A stretch of 64,000 bases of DNA from Clavelina lepadiformis (taxonomy: Eukaryota > Chordata > Ascidiacea > Aplousobranchia > Clavelinidae): NCBI RefSeq assembly GCF_947623445.1, contig NC_135247.1, positions 2,854,501-2,918,500 of the forward strand. The letters run 5' to 3'. Of this stretch, positions 41,501-56,364 are shown in pieces; the first letter of the stretch is position 1; the number at the start of each line of letters is the position of its first letter. Under the pieces are notes generated by a model that searched no databases, was not told the origin of the DNA, and was given only the letters and a program-made list of their open reading frames with translations. A program made the position numbers and the translations under genes.

Positions 41501-44500
41501 CATGATTGGGTGCAGTACCTTTAACATTGGTAAAATTGTTTCCATTGGAAGGATAAGTTTCATGTCAGCTATACCACATCTCCGTACTGTTTTCATTAAC
41601 AACGGATGGAGATATGTTTCAATAGCTTCTGCTTTACGTTTGGCTGAAAAATATGAAAAAACTGAGAAATACGTTTTAAAACTGCATTTGACACTTTATT
41701 AATACAAATGATCCAGTAGCAGTAAATAATCGTAAGATAAAAAATGTCTGCGAAAATGTAATGTGAATAACTACAAAAGTTAAACTGGCATTATCGGTTC
41801 AAACTGTGTACCGTTCACGTTTCGTATCAAACTTTGGTTTTTTAATACAATACATTATCATCACATGAATGTCAATGATAAGTGTAAAATAAATAATGAC
41901 ACATAATAATGTAAATTAAGTTTGAATGCTTTTGATCTTACAAGAAAAAGAAGAGTCACTAGATGGAAATGACAATCGCACAAAATCAACTGATTTTTCA
42001 AGCTTCACATAGGTGTTTGCTGGTGTAGGGCTTTGGGCATTTAGCTCATCTAAAAGGCTTTTACCTGGAATATTGTGTTACAATCACTTGAGCTAAATTA
42101 TACATCACATTAAATTTAAGTTGTAAAGATTTCAGACGTTTATCCATTTCACGTAAGTACACAGTATATCAGTTAAACAACGAAAATAAGTGATAGCTTT
42201 ATGTGTCAAATCAGGACACATCTTCCCAAACCTTCAATTTGAATGTAATTATACGACAGGTTTTGAGAAAGTACAAGATCATCAGCGACAATCGAATTGT
42301 TTTCGTGGATCTGAAAATTAACAACATATGTTGCATAAGTTAGCATAAGATAGCTCTTCACACACTTATTTTACTGGAAAAGATTTTACCAAAAAACGAA
42401 GATGCGCTGATATTTTCTTTCTCATATCACTTGCAATTTTCCATCGGACACTACCAGTTGCATACAAGACTATATTTAAGCGCACGTTTTCCTGAAGGTT
42501 ATACACTTCGTCCAGCTCAATTTGAATTGTTTTTTGGCTAAAAAAAGAACTTAGTGTAAAACATCGTCAAAAATTATGTTAAACCCTAAATTGCAATTCC
42601 AGTATATTTCAATTTCACTATTACTTCTACCAATGTGTACCGAATTCACACACACACACACATTTTACGTTAAATTCGTCTTTCATCAAATCGCCAAGCC
42701 TTGTTTGGCTTTTGTGATTAAATTTTTATCAGCAATATGCTTCCATGGCTCATTTGCGCTTTTAACAAAACAAACCATAATTATATATATTTATGAAAGC
42801 TGTTCAAGAAGACATTTGCCAAAGACATGTACTGTAACTTGTATATTTGTCAACTGCATTTACCTTTGTTGAGAACTAACTTTCACAATGTATGTTAAAG
42901 ACCCGTTAAAGTTGTTGGCTGACTTTTTGTTTGGAATAAAACAGCTTTCCAGTGGAATTATTGGATTTCTTTGAAAAGCTTGAAAAAGCGACGTTTTTGG
43001 CATTGCAGCTTCACTCTTGACAATGCATTTCACTTCTAAAAGAAGATAAAGATTTATATTTTGCAAAGACAAATTAAAAGAAAATGTAAAATGAGTTTGC
43101 ACAAATATTCAAAGCAAAAGTATAATGTTACCTGAATTTTGTAATCTCCCGATGTGAAGGTTAATTACATCTGCATTATCCAGTTCTGCGTATGTGGCTA
43201 GTCGTTTATCATGAAACAGTGTACTTGCGACTACACTTCGAAATTGTCGTGCATTATATACAGCACTATTTGGAAGTCGAATGATAGTTTTTGGTACCAG
43301 TTGTTCACCAGTTCTATAGCACATAATGGTTGGTTTGATGCTTTTTTCTATGTCTGAGTGTAGTATCTGTAAATATTTGTGTCAAATTAAATTCCCATAC
43401 AATAAAGAAAGTAGCACTAGTTTTGCATCTTTTATCCTCAGTAAACTTTTTTGCAGAACTTAAAATTAACAAAGATTTTTCACTGTCCTTGCCTCACTAA
43501 TGAAGCTTATCAGTAGTCAGGTTTTAATATACAATCTTTGTTCATTTTTCTGATTAGAATTTTGTGGTTTGACCAAATTTGGAACTGTTTACCGAAACCA
43601 CTGAACTGCAGTAGGGGCCCATCGTGGTTTTGCTCATTCCACCAATAGCATAGCAGGCTACTGTCAAGTTTCAAACTTGGATCTCATAAAGTTATACTCA
43701 AAGTTCTTTGTCTTTAATCCTCTTATTACAAACTACAACAACTCGTCAATCATTTTAATGTCTTTGAGAAATGAGCATTTTATCAAGTCTAGATTTTTTA
43801 TATAAAGCACTAAAATCGCCGTGTTTCAGTTAAATGCCAACGTTTTATGTGTATAAATTGCATGTACACCTCAGCTATAATACACAATTGTCATTTGCAC
43901 AAACATAAAATACCAAAAAATAATCTTAATCTTAGAATTTTAAAAAGCGTATACAAAAGGCTCATATGCAATATAACTTACGAAAACATTTTACTGATAC
44001 TGTATATATATATGGGGTATTATATAACTTCACATTATTAGGTACTTACATAAAATGAGATATCATATGTTGCAGGAAGATTGTGATATACTATCCAGTT
44101 GATTGGTTTAAGAGATGTGAGTGCAAACCTGTACTTTTCTGTTATGTTGTTTATGTTTTGAGGTAAAGTGGTATCGTCTTTGTTTAAAATGAGGTAGACC
44201 TGAAACATGCAATGCACAAGTTAGCAAAACAACCAGATAATTGAGTTTGTGCATTCTAAGTTAAACATCACTTAAGTTATAGATACTTTGAAGATGACCA
44301 CATTGATATGTGCGCGTCTATGATATCTTAGCAACAGAAATGCTATCCAATTACTACCATTAATCTAATACACATCTAAAACAACTCAAGATAAAAGTAA
44401 CCTACCAGTAAAATTTATGACCATTTATCATCAACAACCCTTATGACATAATAATGTTAATTTTTATGTTACAATCAGTATTATGACACTAAACAGTACT

Positions 44501-45699
44501 CAAAGACATGTTGTGATAATTTTATTTCTTATAATAGGCCTACATTTTAAATTAACAGTAATTTACTTTTGGGATTTTGCAAATGACTTACCAAATGTAT
44601 GAAAAACTATTGTGATATGTACTAAGATGGTCATAAACACTGATAAGTTGTTGATTGAAAGGTATATAGTGTAAACAACTTTAAGAATTTTTTATACTAA
44701 ATGGCATAGGCCTAATACTTTATATAAAGCATACCAAGAGAAGGTTTCTTAATTACACAGGATAATTGATGCATGGCAGACCTAATTGTTTTGAAACTTT
44801 TCAATCCAATAATGACAACAAAGCTATACAGCTAATATGGTTTAATTTTCTCTATTTAATGCAACTACATGCCATAAAATATCTGTTTTCATTCGTTATC
44901 ATTTTGATTAAATTTATAAGGTTATATTAGCATAACTCCAGCTGTTTTAGCCAGCTTTTCATGGCCACCCTAAAGCTTCTGGCAATGATGTCTGCATGCT
45001 TAAAACTTAGTACGTATATATATGCACACATACTTTTTTAACTTTATCATTTTTCAGTCTTATCATGTGGCGTTCAATGTATTGATTATTTTCAGTGTAT
45101 CCACCAACAGTGCAGCCATGCAGATAATCTGAGTTTGATGAAATATCAGTTTCCACAAATCCCTAAAAACACAATTTAAGCAACATTATTCCTCATGGAA
45201 AATGTAAACACACAAATCAAGTCTAAGTCTCTAACTTCATCCTTGTTTTTTTGCAGTTCATCGATATGTCTTTCAGTGACAGAAACAAGTCTTAATAGTG
45301 GCGACACACTAACAACAAAATTTTAGATTGCCAATAAACCGCTTTCTGGACACTTGTAACAAAAACATAAGCAAAAAATCTTAATGTATCCATTTTTGAC
45401 ACTTATACGCATTCAACAGAGTGAAGTAATTTTTGAATTTCTTTGAAAATTGAATTTCTTTCACAAATATAAAAACCGATTTTACAAACATTTCAAGTAA
45501 TTTGTTTTGGGACTCGAGTTAAGACCAGTCTTTTAAACATTAAAACACTAGTTAAGTCTTTGATGTACGATAAAAGCTTTAAAACTAGAGCATACAGAAA
45601 CCTGCGCCATATGTGATGGACAATCTTTACAAACGTCAGGACATGTTGAAGTTCTTGTAACGGCTTCACTTAAACCTCCGGCAGTTTGTGATAGTAAAC
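38514..45699 (-). CDS. TGFBR3/ENG-like: Betaglycan/endoglin-like ZP-domain receptor, paralog 2 (19 exons found, first exon missing)
   Basis: Exons: 45602-45699, 45034-45162, 44050-44199, 43132-43366, 42864-43035, 42390-42537, 42232-42310, 41942-42064, 41519-41643, 41203-41352, 40975-41020, 40665-40759, 40391-40503, 39721-39859, 39478-39595, 39206-39377, 39041-39117, 38823-38914, 38514-38711; all junctions keep frame. Orphan-domain repeats show SLKPINWIVYHNLPATYDI and LNIVLYATGSVRWKI. The ZP module starts LHPLLMKTVRRCGIADMKL, closely matching the start of the endoglin ZP domain, and continues with FGNGKCKIS, ADQNCGLIK, LESCYLQSD, RDNCPASG, ISCNVSNC and CPNIHGIGC. Transmembrane helix LHVVVIIAFACFVMGIMLIF is followed by a long tail ending EDTV. 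The first exon seen is entered in phase 1, so a signal-peptide exon must lie above 45699; I could not locate it. Each exon has a counterpart in paralog 1. Confidence 0.82.
39887..40261. mobile_element. Non-autonomous hAT-like element in an intron of receptor paralog 2
   Basis: Ends CAGTGTCCAACCCG and GGTTGGACACCTCAG, with flanking GACTAAAT and GACTAGAT (7 of 8 bases). It contains a GATA-rich microsatellite at about 40036-40072 and an internal GCAGGGGTGTACAAC, itself resembling a hAT end, so it may be composite. Located between exons 40391-40503 and 39721-39859. Confidence 0.65.
42647..42662. repeat. CA dinucleotide microsatellite
   Basis: Eight CA units in the intron between exons 42390-42537 and 42864-43035 of receptor paralog 2. 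Confidence 0.8.
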
Positions 45700-48600
45700 C
45701 TTGTGGATGAAAACAAAACAACGGTTTCTTTTTTCAACTTACTACCAGCTTAAAATATCTTTTAGAAAACAGGTGAGTCATTTTGTAGTCTCTGCTCATT
45801 TTGTGCGTTGATATAATGATATAATTCGTTCTGCGTCTTGTGATAACCCCGCAAATTGATAAAAAAATACAGTAATTAACAATGTATGAGCTTAGTTTGA
45901 GAAATAATTGTCTAGTATTTGTTTTGTTGTAGAAGAATTGAAGTAATTCGCAGATTTGCTGTGGATGGCATAAAAGTTAAAGGCGATTTGCTGAGTCGTA
46001 TAAAAAGTTTTTTGTCAAACAAGTAACTTAGGTTGCATATTCGTAAACAGATCGTTAACCGATAACGTTAAGACAAGTTATAAATACATGATCACAAACC
46101 ATCGCTCTTGGAATAGGGCTACGTCAAGAGGATAAACAATAAATTTAGGGAGAAAAAAGAGAGAGAACTTTCGAGAGAACACACGGACTTACGAGTTCTT
46201 TTACGAGAGTTGACCAAGCGAATGCGCAAAACAAATAAGAAAGATTGGCCTGAAGCGCACCTAATTTCCTTTTCTCCACGGCGTGTATGCGTTTCCGTGC
46301 GTGTGTGTAAAATGCGTAAGGGCTAATGGGCGCTACTACTCGACCAAAAATGAAATATAAGCGAGCGCGCGTCCTTTGAAAAACAACCGCTCGCGTGCTG
46401 GGTTTGGATATTGCCATAGGAAAGCCTAAAGATGCGGCTGTCAAACCTTATATAACATGCCATTATAAAACTTGAGGAAAATTTTTTTTGATGTCCCATT
46501 CGCGCTTTGTACATTGTATTACCACAAGCATGAAAAATAATGTCGTAGTAGTACGACACTACGCACAGTTATCTACCTTTGTCTTAGAACGCTTTGAATG
46601 AAACATATATTTGCAAGATAATACACTTGCAACAACTTTTGTAACGTTACTACATATTATCGTAAGCGAAAATTCGCGGGACGATATAGATGTGGACAAG
46701 CGTGGTTGGTCATGCGTGTCGCGACCTAGTGTTCATATTTCTGAGTGAGTTTTACAACACGGCCACAAATTCCGCTGAGATACCAGACGAAATGGTTTGT
46801 TTTTAGTCCGATACATGCAACGTCACAATGAGTGGAAGGTGATATGAAAATCTGTCTGAAGTTTATGACATAGCCTTGAGCGTTGTTAACAAGAAAACAG
46901 ATATGGTGCGTAAAGCCACTATAAGTCAGTTGACATTATAACGCAATATTTCATAATTTGTCCGAGTAATTTATTACTTTTTGCTTAAGACGGAAAACAA
47001 AATTTAGAATGCGCGAAAGATGGATGTTACCAGTATACGTTTTTGCAATTTCCATGCCAGAAATACTATCTGCGTCATTACTATCTGTTCTACTCAACGA
47101 TAATAACACCACGTTGTCGATACGACCGATTTATAACGCCGTAAATACTGTAGGTCAAGACATCCATTTACGATAATAGCGTTAAATTATTAACGTGAGT
47201 TATGAAATATTCATTCATACAGGCACTCGGCAATATATAAACAAAAGTGTTGGTGTGGAAAACAATAAAAACGATAAAGCTATTGTAACTTTTACTCCCA
47301 AGTTTAAATTTACTTCCATATTATTGTGCTCACCTTTACAAAACACCAGTAACAATGCTTTGAATAGCAGCATCACGCCTCTCCAAAGGTTTACTGTTGC
47401 AATCCTTACTACAGTATCAGCAACACTTTTAAAGCATAAACATTTATACAAGAAAATTTCCTCACTAATTATATTTATCACATCCTAACTTCACCGTACA
47501 TAATCGTATATTTCTTAATCCTTAGACATGAAAATTCTAACCATGTAATAGGAAAATGCACTGGATATATGGCTAATGTTTTGGAATTTTAATATGGCGT
47601 TGCAAATAAATATACACATGCTGTATAGAACTTTACTAGGCTACACTTAAAATATTATTCAACTGACATTAATTTGCTTTGGAATAATATTTATATATTC
47701 ATTTTGGTTAATTAATACACATATCAAAGTATATTTATTATGTATATCAATTATCATATAAACTCAGTATTTATTTTTTGAGAGCTTAGTTTTATTTATA
47801 TGAATGTTGATAGTAGAGTTGGATAAAAATTCGATTGCTGCTACCAGTTTCACCAGAAAAATTGTGCGTTCGAACCTATTTTTCACAGTTTCTTGTAGAC
47901 CTAACTTAACTATTATAACACAGTAACCCAAATCTAACACCAATAAAACTTTCAATAGCTAAAATCGACTTTTTGCATATCCATTTTCCTAACCTAACCA
48001 CCTATCTTTAACAACAGGCTGCTTGACGTACATACAGTGAAATAGACATTTCGAAATTTGATCCGTCAACAAAACTAATAAACTAGTAATATTCTCTCAC
48101 TGTAAGTTGTTTGATACTGTATGTGTACTTTATTTTATTGAAATGTGATGCGCTTTTCTATGCCAGACTTTAGACTTAGGCCTATTCGTAGCCCACCGCC
48201 TGACTATTGTCATATACTTAGGCCTTACAGCAGGAAAAGAATTCAAACCGTTTGTGTTTTGTTGTACTATTTAGGCACCAACCTTCCACATATTATAAAA
48301 GCTATGTAGTTTAGTATTTTAATCGCAACATGACCTGATACTTTCCTGGAATCTGTTTCAATTGAACTTGAATAGCAGAATGATAATTTTTTGAGCTTTA
48401 TTGTAGTTAAGCCTACTTCATTCAACTAATGATTGGTTACAAGTAAAATTTAAATGTATCAAATCCACTTCGACAACTGGCAATCGGCTTTCTGTCGTAT
48501 ACTCGTGCATTACGTTTTACTTTGGTTTTGATAGAACTAGTATTGCTGGTAATAGATTAATGTAACAATATTTTAACAGCCATAAGTCTGCTGGTACAAA

Positions 48601-49523
48601 AGTTGGTTACACTAAAGCTAATCTGTTTGCTGACACGGATAAACTAAATTGGTAAATAATAATGCCGCTCATGCTGCACTAGCTTCCTGCTGTTTTTCGG
48701 TGATTTGCATGCGTTGCCATCGTGAACTGCTGGTTGTTATTAACCGTTAACATCCGTCGTAAACTCGTTTGCACTTCGGCCATCTTGCTTTGGTGACGTA
48801 CTTTCCGTTGTTTTCAAAGCCTGAGCTATGAGCGTTTAGCGAAACACGATCGCGTAGCGCCGCCGCGGAAAGGGAAAACAGTGTTTGTAGATGTGCTGAA
48901 CGACAGTATCGTTTAAACTTCATTCCCGAAATGGTTCCGCAAGGTCCGAGTTCTTTGCTCTTTTGTAGAATCGCGAATTTTCTATGAAAACTTTCGGACT
49001 TTACTGATGGACCTTGTTTTACAAAGTTCTTACAAACTTGTGTATAGTAGCATATCTTAGAAAGCAACACAGCATAAATGTAAATATAGGTAATATGCCA
49101 TTGCAACGCCATAAGCGGTCGTAGGCTGTAGCAACAAAAAGACACATCTTTGAATGCCCAGACCCATTTACGATTGACAGAAAACTATGTAATTAATTAT
49201 CAGCATAAACTGCAAGGTTTACGTTGAAATTTATGTCTTACAGGTATATAGGCTACATAAAGTGTTTTTCAGGTATAGGGAACCGCTTCAACAAATGCAA
49301 AGAGTGCTCTCATTTTATCTATCTGGAATAGCCTATACATGCTGTGTGTAATATGATGGTATTGGCGACATAATTACAATGCTTGAAATGTGACTTGTCA
49401 AAACATAGTTGCCTACTTGTGGAAACACAGTGACCGAACTAAGAAACGCTGGGTTCATTCGACACGTGGATTTCCAGTTCAAGTGGTTTTGCGCCTGTAT
49501 TGCGAGAAGCCGGGTAAGCTTCA

Positions 49524-49542
49524 AGTGGATCCGATGCAATGG
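49524..49542 (-). promoter_or_regulatory. Inverted ER stress element-like site upstream of BiP
   Basis: AGTGG, nine bases, AATGG: the reverse orientation of CCAAT-N9-CCACG with one mismatch in each half-site. It lies about 220 bases before the BiP start codon. Weak alone; supported by the better site at 49571. Confidence 0.35.
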
Positions 49543-49570
49543 CACCTTGATGATTTGGCGCAAATATAAG

Positions 49571-49589
49571 CCAATCACCGTTGCGCACG
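49571..49589 (+). promoter_or_regulatory. ER stress element (ERSE)-like site upstream of BiP
   Basis: A perfect CCAAT, exactly nine bases, then GCACG, against the consensus CCAAT-N9-CCACG (one mismatch). In vertebrates ERSE binds NF-Y plus ATF6/XBP1 and drives BiP in the unfolded protein response. Position 170-190 bases before the start codon is typical of BiP promoters. Function inferred. Confidence 0.55.
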
Positions 49590-49759
49590 CCATCCTTGAA
49601 AGAGATTGTAGGTAAAGATCCTCACACTGGTGCAAGTACGGCAATTTTGAAACGACTTGGTACTATCAATAGTTATACGAAAGTGAGATAAGCAAGCGAT
49701 TCAACAACTCCAAAGTTGATTGGAATTATCGCGATTTTTAGTGTAACAGTTTGCCGAAA

Positions 49760-53111
<3,352 letters not shown>

Positions 53112-53190
53112 TCCTGTTTTTGGAAATTGTTTTGCGAAAACTATTTAAACTGTGTAGACTGTAGAGTGTTTTTGTGTGGGAAATTAGGTA

Positions 53191-53196
53191 AATAAA
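53191..53196 (+). terminator. Polyadenylation signal of BiP
   Basis: AATAAA 80 bases after the BiP stop codon, followed by a T-rich stretch (TTCTTTATTATTTTTC). Confidence 0.75.
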
Positions 53197-53595
53197 ATGT
53201 TTACAATTGTTCTTTATTATTTTTCTGGAACTTTACCGTCAGTTGCAGATTTTTGCATAAATAGATTTTAAACTTCACGTCTAAACACGGCACGTTCATT
53301 TTCGTTCCAGAAAATATTTCTGCCGCTCAACTAAGGACACAAACCAACATCCACTCATGTAACACAGTTTACCAACTTATGAGAACTCTGTAGACAAACT
53401 GTCTATTGTAGGTAAAGAATTGTTAACAACGTACATTAAATAACTGTTTAAGTTTACCTCTTTCGGTGTTTCCCAAAAATATTAAGCCAATAACGATAAC
53501 AAAATAAATATAAAAACCAATGGGGCAGCTCTTGTACGGTGCAAGAAGCATCATATTTGAGCGAAAATAGTTGCAATACAAATAATGATGTATTC

Positions 53596-53897
53596 CAGGG
53601 ATTCACGACCGGGGTTAAGTTTCACATGTCGTGGGGGGTAAATTTAATGAAACAAAAATTAGGAAGACAATTTTTGCGATTGTTAAAGTAACAAAACTTT
53701 GACACATTAAACAAAACACAGTTGATTTTGAAACTAATCAATTAATCTTTTTTAGGCGTCTATTTCATAACTTTTTATTTGTGTCTTCAACAATTTCTCC
53801 AAAGCAGTATACTGTAGTGTGCTAAAAAAAGAATAAATTTTAATTTTGAAAGCTGACAGGGGGGGGGGAATGAAAGCAAAAAGGTTGATAACTCCTG
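53596..53897. mobile_element. Short hAT-like element (302 bases)
   Basis: Ends CAGGGATTCACGACC and GGTTGATAACTCCTG are imperfect inverted repeats. Flanks ATGTATTC and ATGTAGAC agree at 6 of 8 bases, so it looks old. A run of G (53860s) is internal. Confidence 0.5.
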
Positions 53898-53945
53898 ATG
53901 TAGACTGTAGAATGTAGATCAGGTTGATAAAATTGTTTCCTAATG

Positions 53946-54237
53946 CAGGGTTTCTCAACCGGGGAACATGAGGGAATTCTCCGGGGGGCGCGAGCAGATG
54001 CCTCAGTAGTGAGCTATAGTGTAGTAGTAGGGGAAGACGAGGGAAAGCGGGACACAAGTTTCTCACGTTTCTGTCCTTGCTTTGCAAAATTACCGCCGGA
54101 AGGTTACTGCAGACAATAGTGCAGTAAAAAGTGTTTTGTAATCAACCATCTACAATTTTTATGGATGAGTAGAGAAGCCGCAGGTTTTGATGGTCACTGT
54201 AAGAAGGCCACGAACCATGAAAGGTTGAGAATCACTT
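53946..54237. mobile_element. Short hAT-like element (292 bases), 48 bases from the previous one
   Basis: Starts CAGGGTTTCTCAACCGGGG and ends GGTTGAGAATCACTT. Flanking 8-mers TCCTAATG and CCCTAATG differ at one base. Ends resemble those of the neighbouring element, so both probably belong to related families. Confidence 0.6.
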
Positions 54238-55956
54238 CCCTAATGAAAAGGAAACCATGTATACAAACGGGAAATAAAAGCAATTAATAGAATCCAGACG
54301 CCTGTTTTAATGAGTCAGACTAGTGCTGAACATAAACCGTAGGACTTAGAGAGTTTTCTGAAGTATAGTACAGTAATAGCAAAACTGGTCCAAAATACGA
54401 AAACGACTACCAGCATATTGGCAAAGCAATCGTATTGTTTCAAGACAATATTTTTTCTATTCTTTGTACTCAAAATACCTTGCGATACTTGTATCCGAAC
54501 GCTGACAAGATATTAGGTAAGGAAACCGATGATTGATGAAAAGTGACAATGGCCGTCCGCTGATAAGATCAGCCTGTGACTACATTTGTTTGCAGAAGTC
54601 AGTTTCAACGAAAATAACAAAAACGTCAAGTGTACCATACCTTAATTATTCTAGATTATATATACAGTAGTATAGTAGTAGGCGTAAACATAACGTCGCA
54701 TAACCACCTCAGCTAACGCGTTTTCTGGAGTTTACACCACCACTTTATTGTGCAGAATTTTGTTTAAGGTTGTTTTAATATACCGGAATTGCACATAAAG
54801 TCTAACAAAGTTTTACTTCATTGATAAGAGCCGGAAATAGGCTAAAGTATAAGTATTGATTAAATAAAGTCTATAGATCTGCAGCAAGCATCTTTATTTT
54901 GTCCTTAAATTCGATAACGTAGGAATTATTTTGTGGGTTTGGTGGGCATGCTAGCCTACCATCTTATAGCACAACTACATTATTGCTATCTTGTATGTTT
55001 TAAGCCCTTGAGCTTTGCTACTTTTTCCTGCTCGTTAACTGTTCGTGAGCATGTGGCTTTATTGTGCTATAACTATAATGGTTAGCATCGTAACTTTCGT
55101 TTCGCACAGTTAATGGCAAAAAATATACAATACATCCGGCTACTCTATAACTTATTGCGTTATTGATTTATTTGTCTATGGGCTTCCTCCTTTAAGCTGA
55201 CCTTCCCTCTGTCCTTTGCTAACACGCTTCCTTCATTCGACTACGAGATCTCGTCCAGCGAGGTTGTTAACAAAGATTCTGTCGCATACCACCATTAACA
55301 TAGGTAGGTTTAGCTGAAGCTAGGGATGTTTCCGAAAGACGCAGCTGTTGGGAATATCCCTAATGCTGTAACATCCCGAAATTAATTTTCTTATCGCAAA
55401 ATATTTTACTGCTTTTTCTAAATATGTTTCGGTCTCTCAAAATATATTTCGGAGGGGTTTGGGTCTTGGTTCCTTTTCATTATGGTCAGGTTTTAGTTAT
55501 TAGGATCAATTGTGGTAAGTAATAGGAAAATGAGTAAGATAATGTACAGTAGTACAGTATAGGCTTCCCGGTGTAGTACACCTGGGCCACAAGCATAAAC
55601 CGCTCTTTGATGATAATTTTTGTATTTCAGATTGAATTTAGGCTACTTTGACCATAGTTGCTCAAAGGAAAATCCAAAGTATACCATTTGTTTTCCATGG
55701 TTGTAATATGTGCAGTTGTGAACGAATGTATACATTACCTATGATATGAAGCTTAGGTAACGTCTAACAGTCAAATTGTATTTACAAGCCTGCCAGCCGG
55801 CCGCCGCAATGTCAAATGCTGAAGCATTTTATTTGCATTGAAAAGGTAGGCTATAGCCTATACACTGCTACACATTGAACAACATAAATTGATAAGCAGT
55901 ATATAGTGGATATTAGCCTAATATCAAAGTGATTATTTCATCGTGTCCATATGCAG

Positions 55957-56364
55957 GCCGGACTGTAGGGTACGGCAGTTTTCACCGAGATCTCGGGTGT
56001 GCAATGCGACTCATGGCTCAAGGCTGCTTAGCGTCTGTGCAGGTAAGGTGAGACCCTATAGTCCTATACGATGGAAATCGAGAAAAATATTGAGTGTGCT
56101 GTTGCCATAGTCCGGTATGTAGGTAACGCAGTCTGTTGCTAAAAGTGTGGTTGTTAGCACTATTTCACCAAAGCTATTTTTCATAGTTTTTTGTTAACCT
56201 AACTGCTACAAATGTAATGCTACAATATAGTAAATCAAGTTGTCAATTAAACCGTTCATGAAGTAGATTTTTTTGTTTCTAGAACACCAGGCTGAAACAG
56301 ATTGCTTTGTCGACGTGACTTTTAATGATGTTCCAAAGATATTAGAAGACTTAAAACACGAAAG
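55957..56364 (+). CDS. Two candidate exons of an unidentified plus-strand gene
   Basis: Exon 55957-56042 (acceptor ATGCAG, donor GTAAGG) and exon 56283-56364 (acceptor TTTCTAG, donor GTTTGT) join in frame: FSPRSRVCNATHGSRLL then TDCFVDVTFNDVPKILED. Entry is phase 2 and exit is phase 2, so further exons are needed on both sides; I could not find them. The peptide has good coding character but no family I can name. Downstream within 300 bases lies a hAT-like element. Confidence 0.4.

Larger units (their letters stand above)
45700..49759. other. 4 kb between receptor paralog 2 and BiP
   Basis: It must contain the missing signal-peptide exon and promoter of receptor paralog 2 (minus) and the BiP promoter (plus). 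A CpG-rich patch near 48790-48900 holds AAGATGGCC on the minus strand, a possible first exon of unknown gene. The middle (46900-48650) is very AT-rich. No transposon with clear ends seen. Confidence 0.45.
53112..55956. other. Region downstream of BiP
   Basis: BiP 3' UTR (to about 53220), then two adjacent hAT-like elements (53596-53897, 53946-54237) and about 1.7 kb without recognisable genes. Confidence 0.5.

Noticed and set aside
46145..46559. Two overlapping minus-strand open frames, tested as the missing signal exon of receptor paralog 2
   Set aside because: Neither offers an ATG-led hydrophobic leader ending in phase 1 at a GT donor, which the next exon requires.
46690..46803. Plus-strand frame starting MWTSVVGHACRDLVFIF, signal-peptide-like
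   Set aside because: Only about 37 codons, no compatible next exon found and no homology; left as chance.
47764..47955. Minus-strand frame with a hydrophobic start, tested as a signal-peptide exon for receptor paralog 2
   Set aside because: It begins at TTG rather than ATG and its only phase-1 donor (GTCTAC) is weak.
48747..49145. 132-codon minus-strand open frame upstream of BiP
   Set aside because: It spans the CpG-rich patch and has no recognisable domain; the length is explained by locally higher GC.
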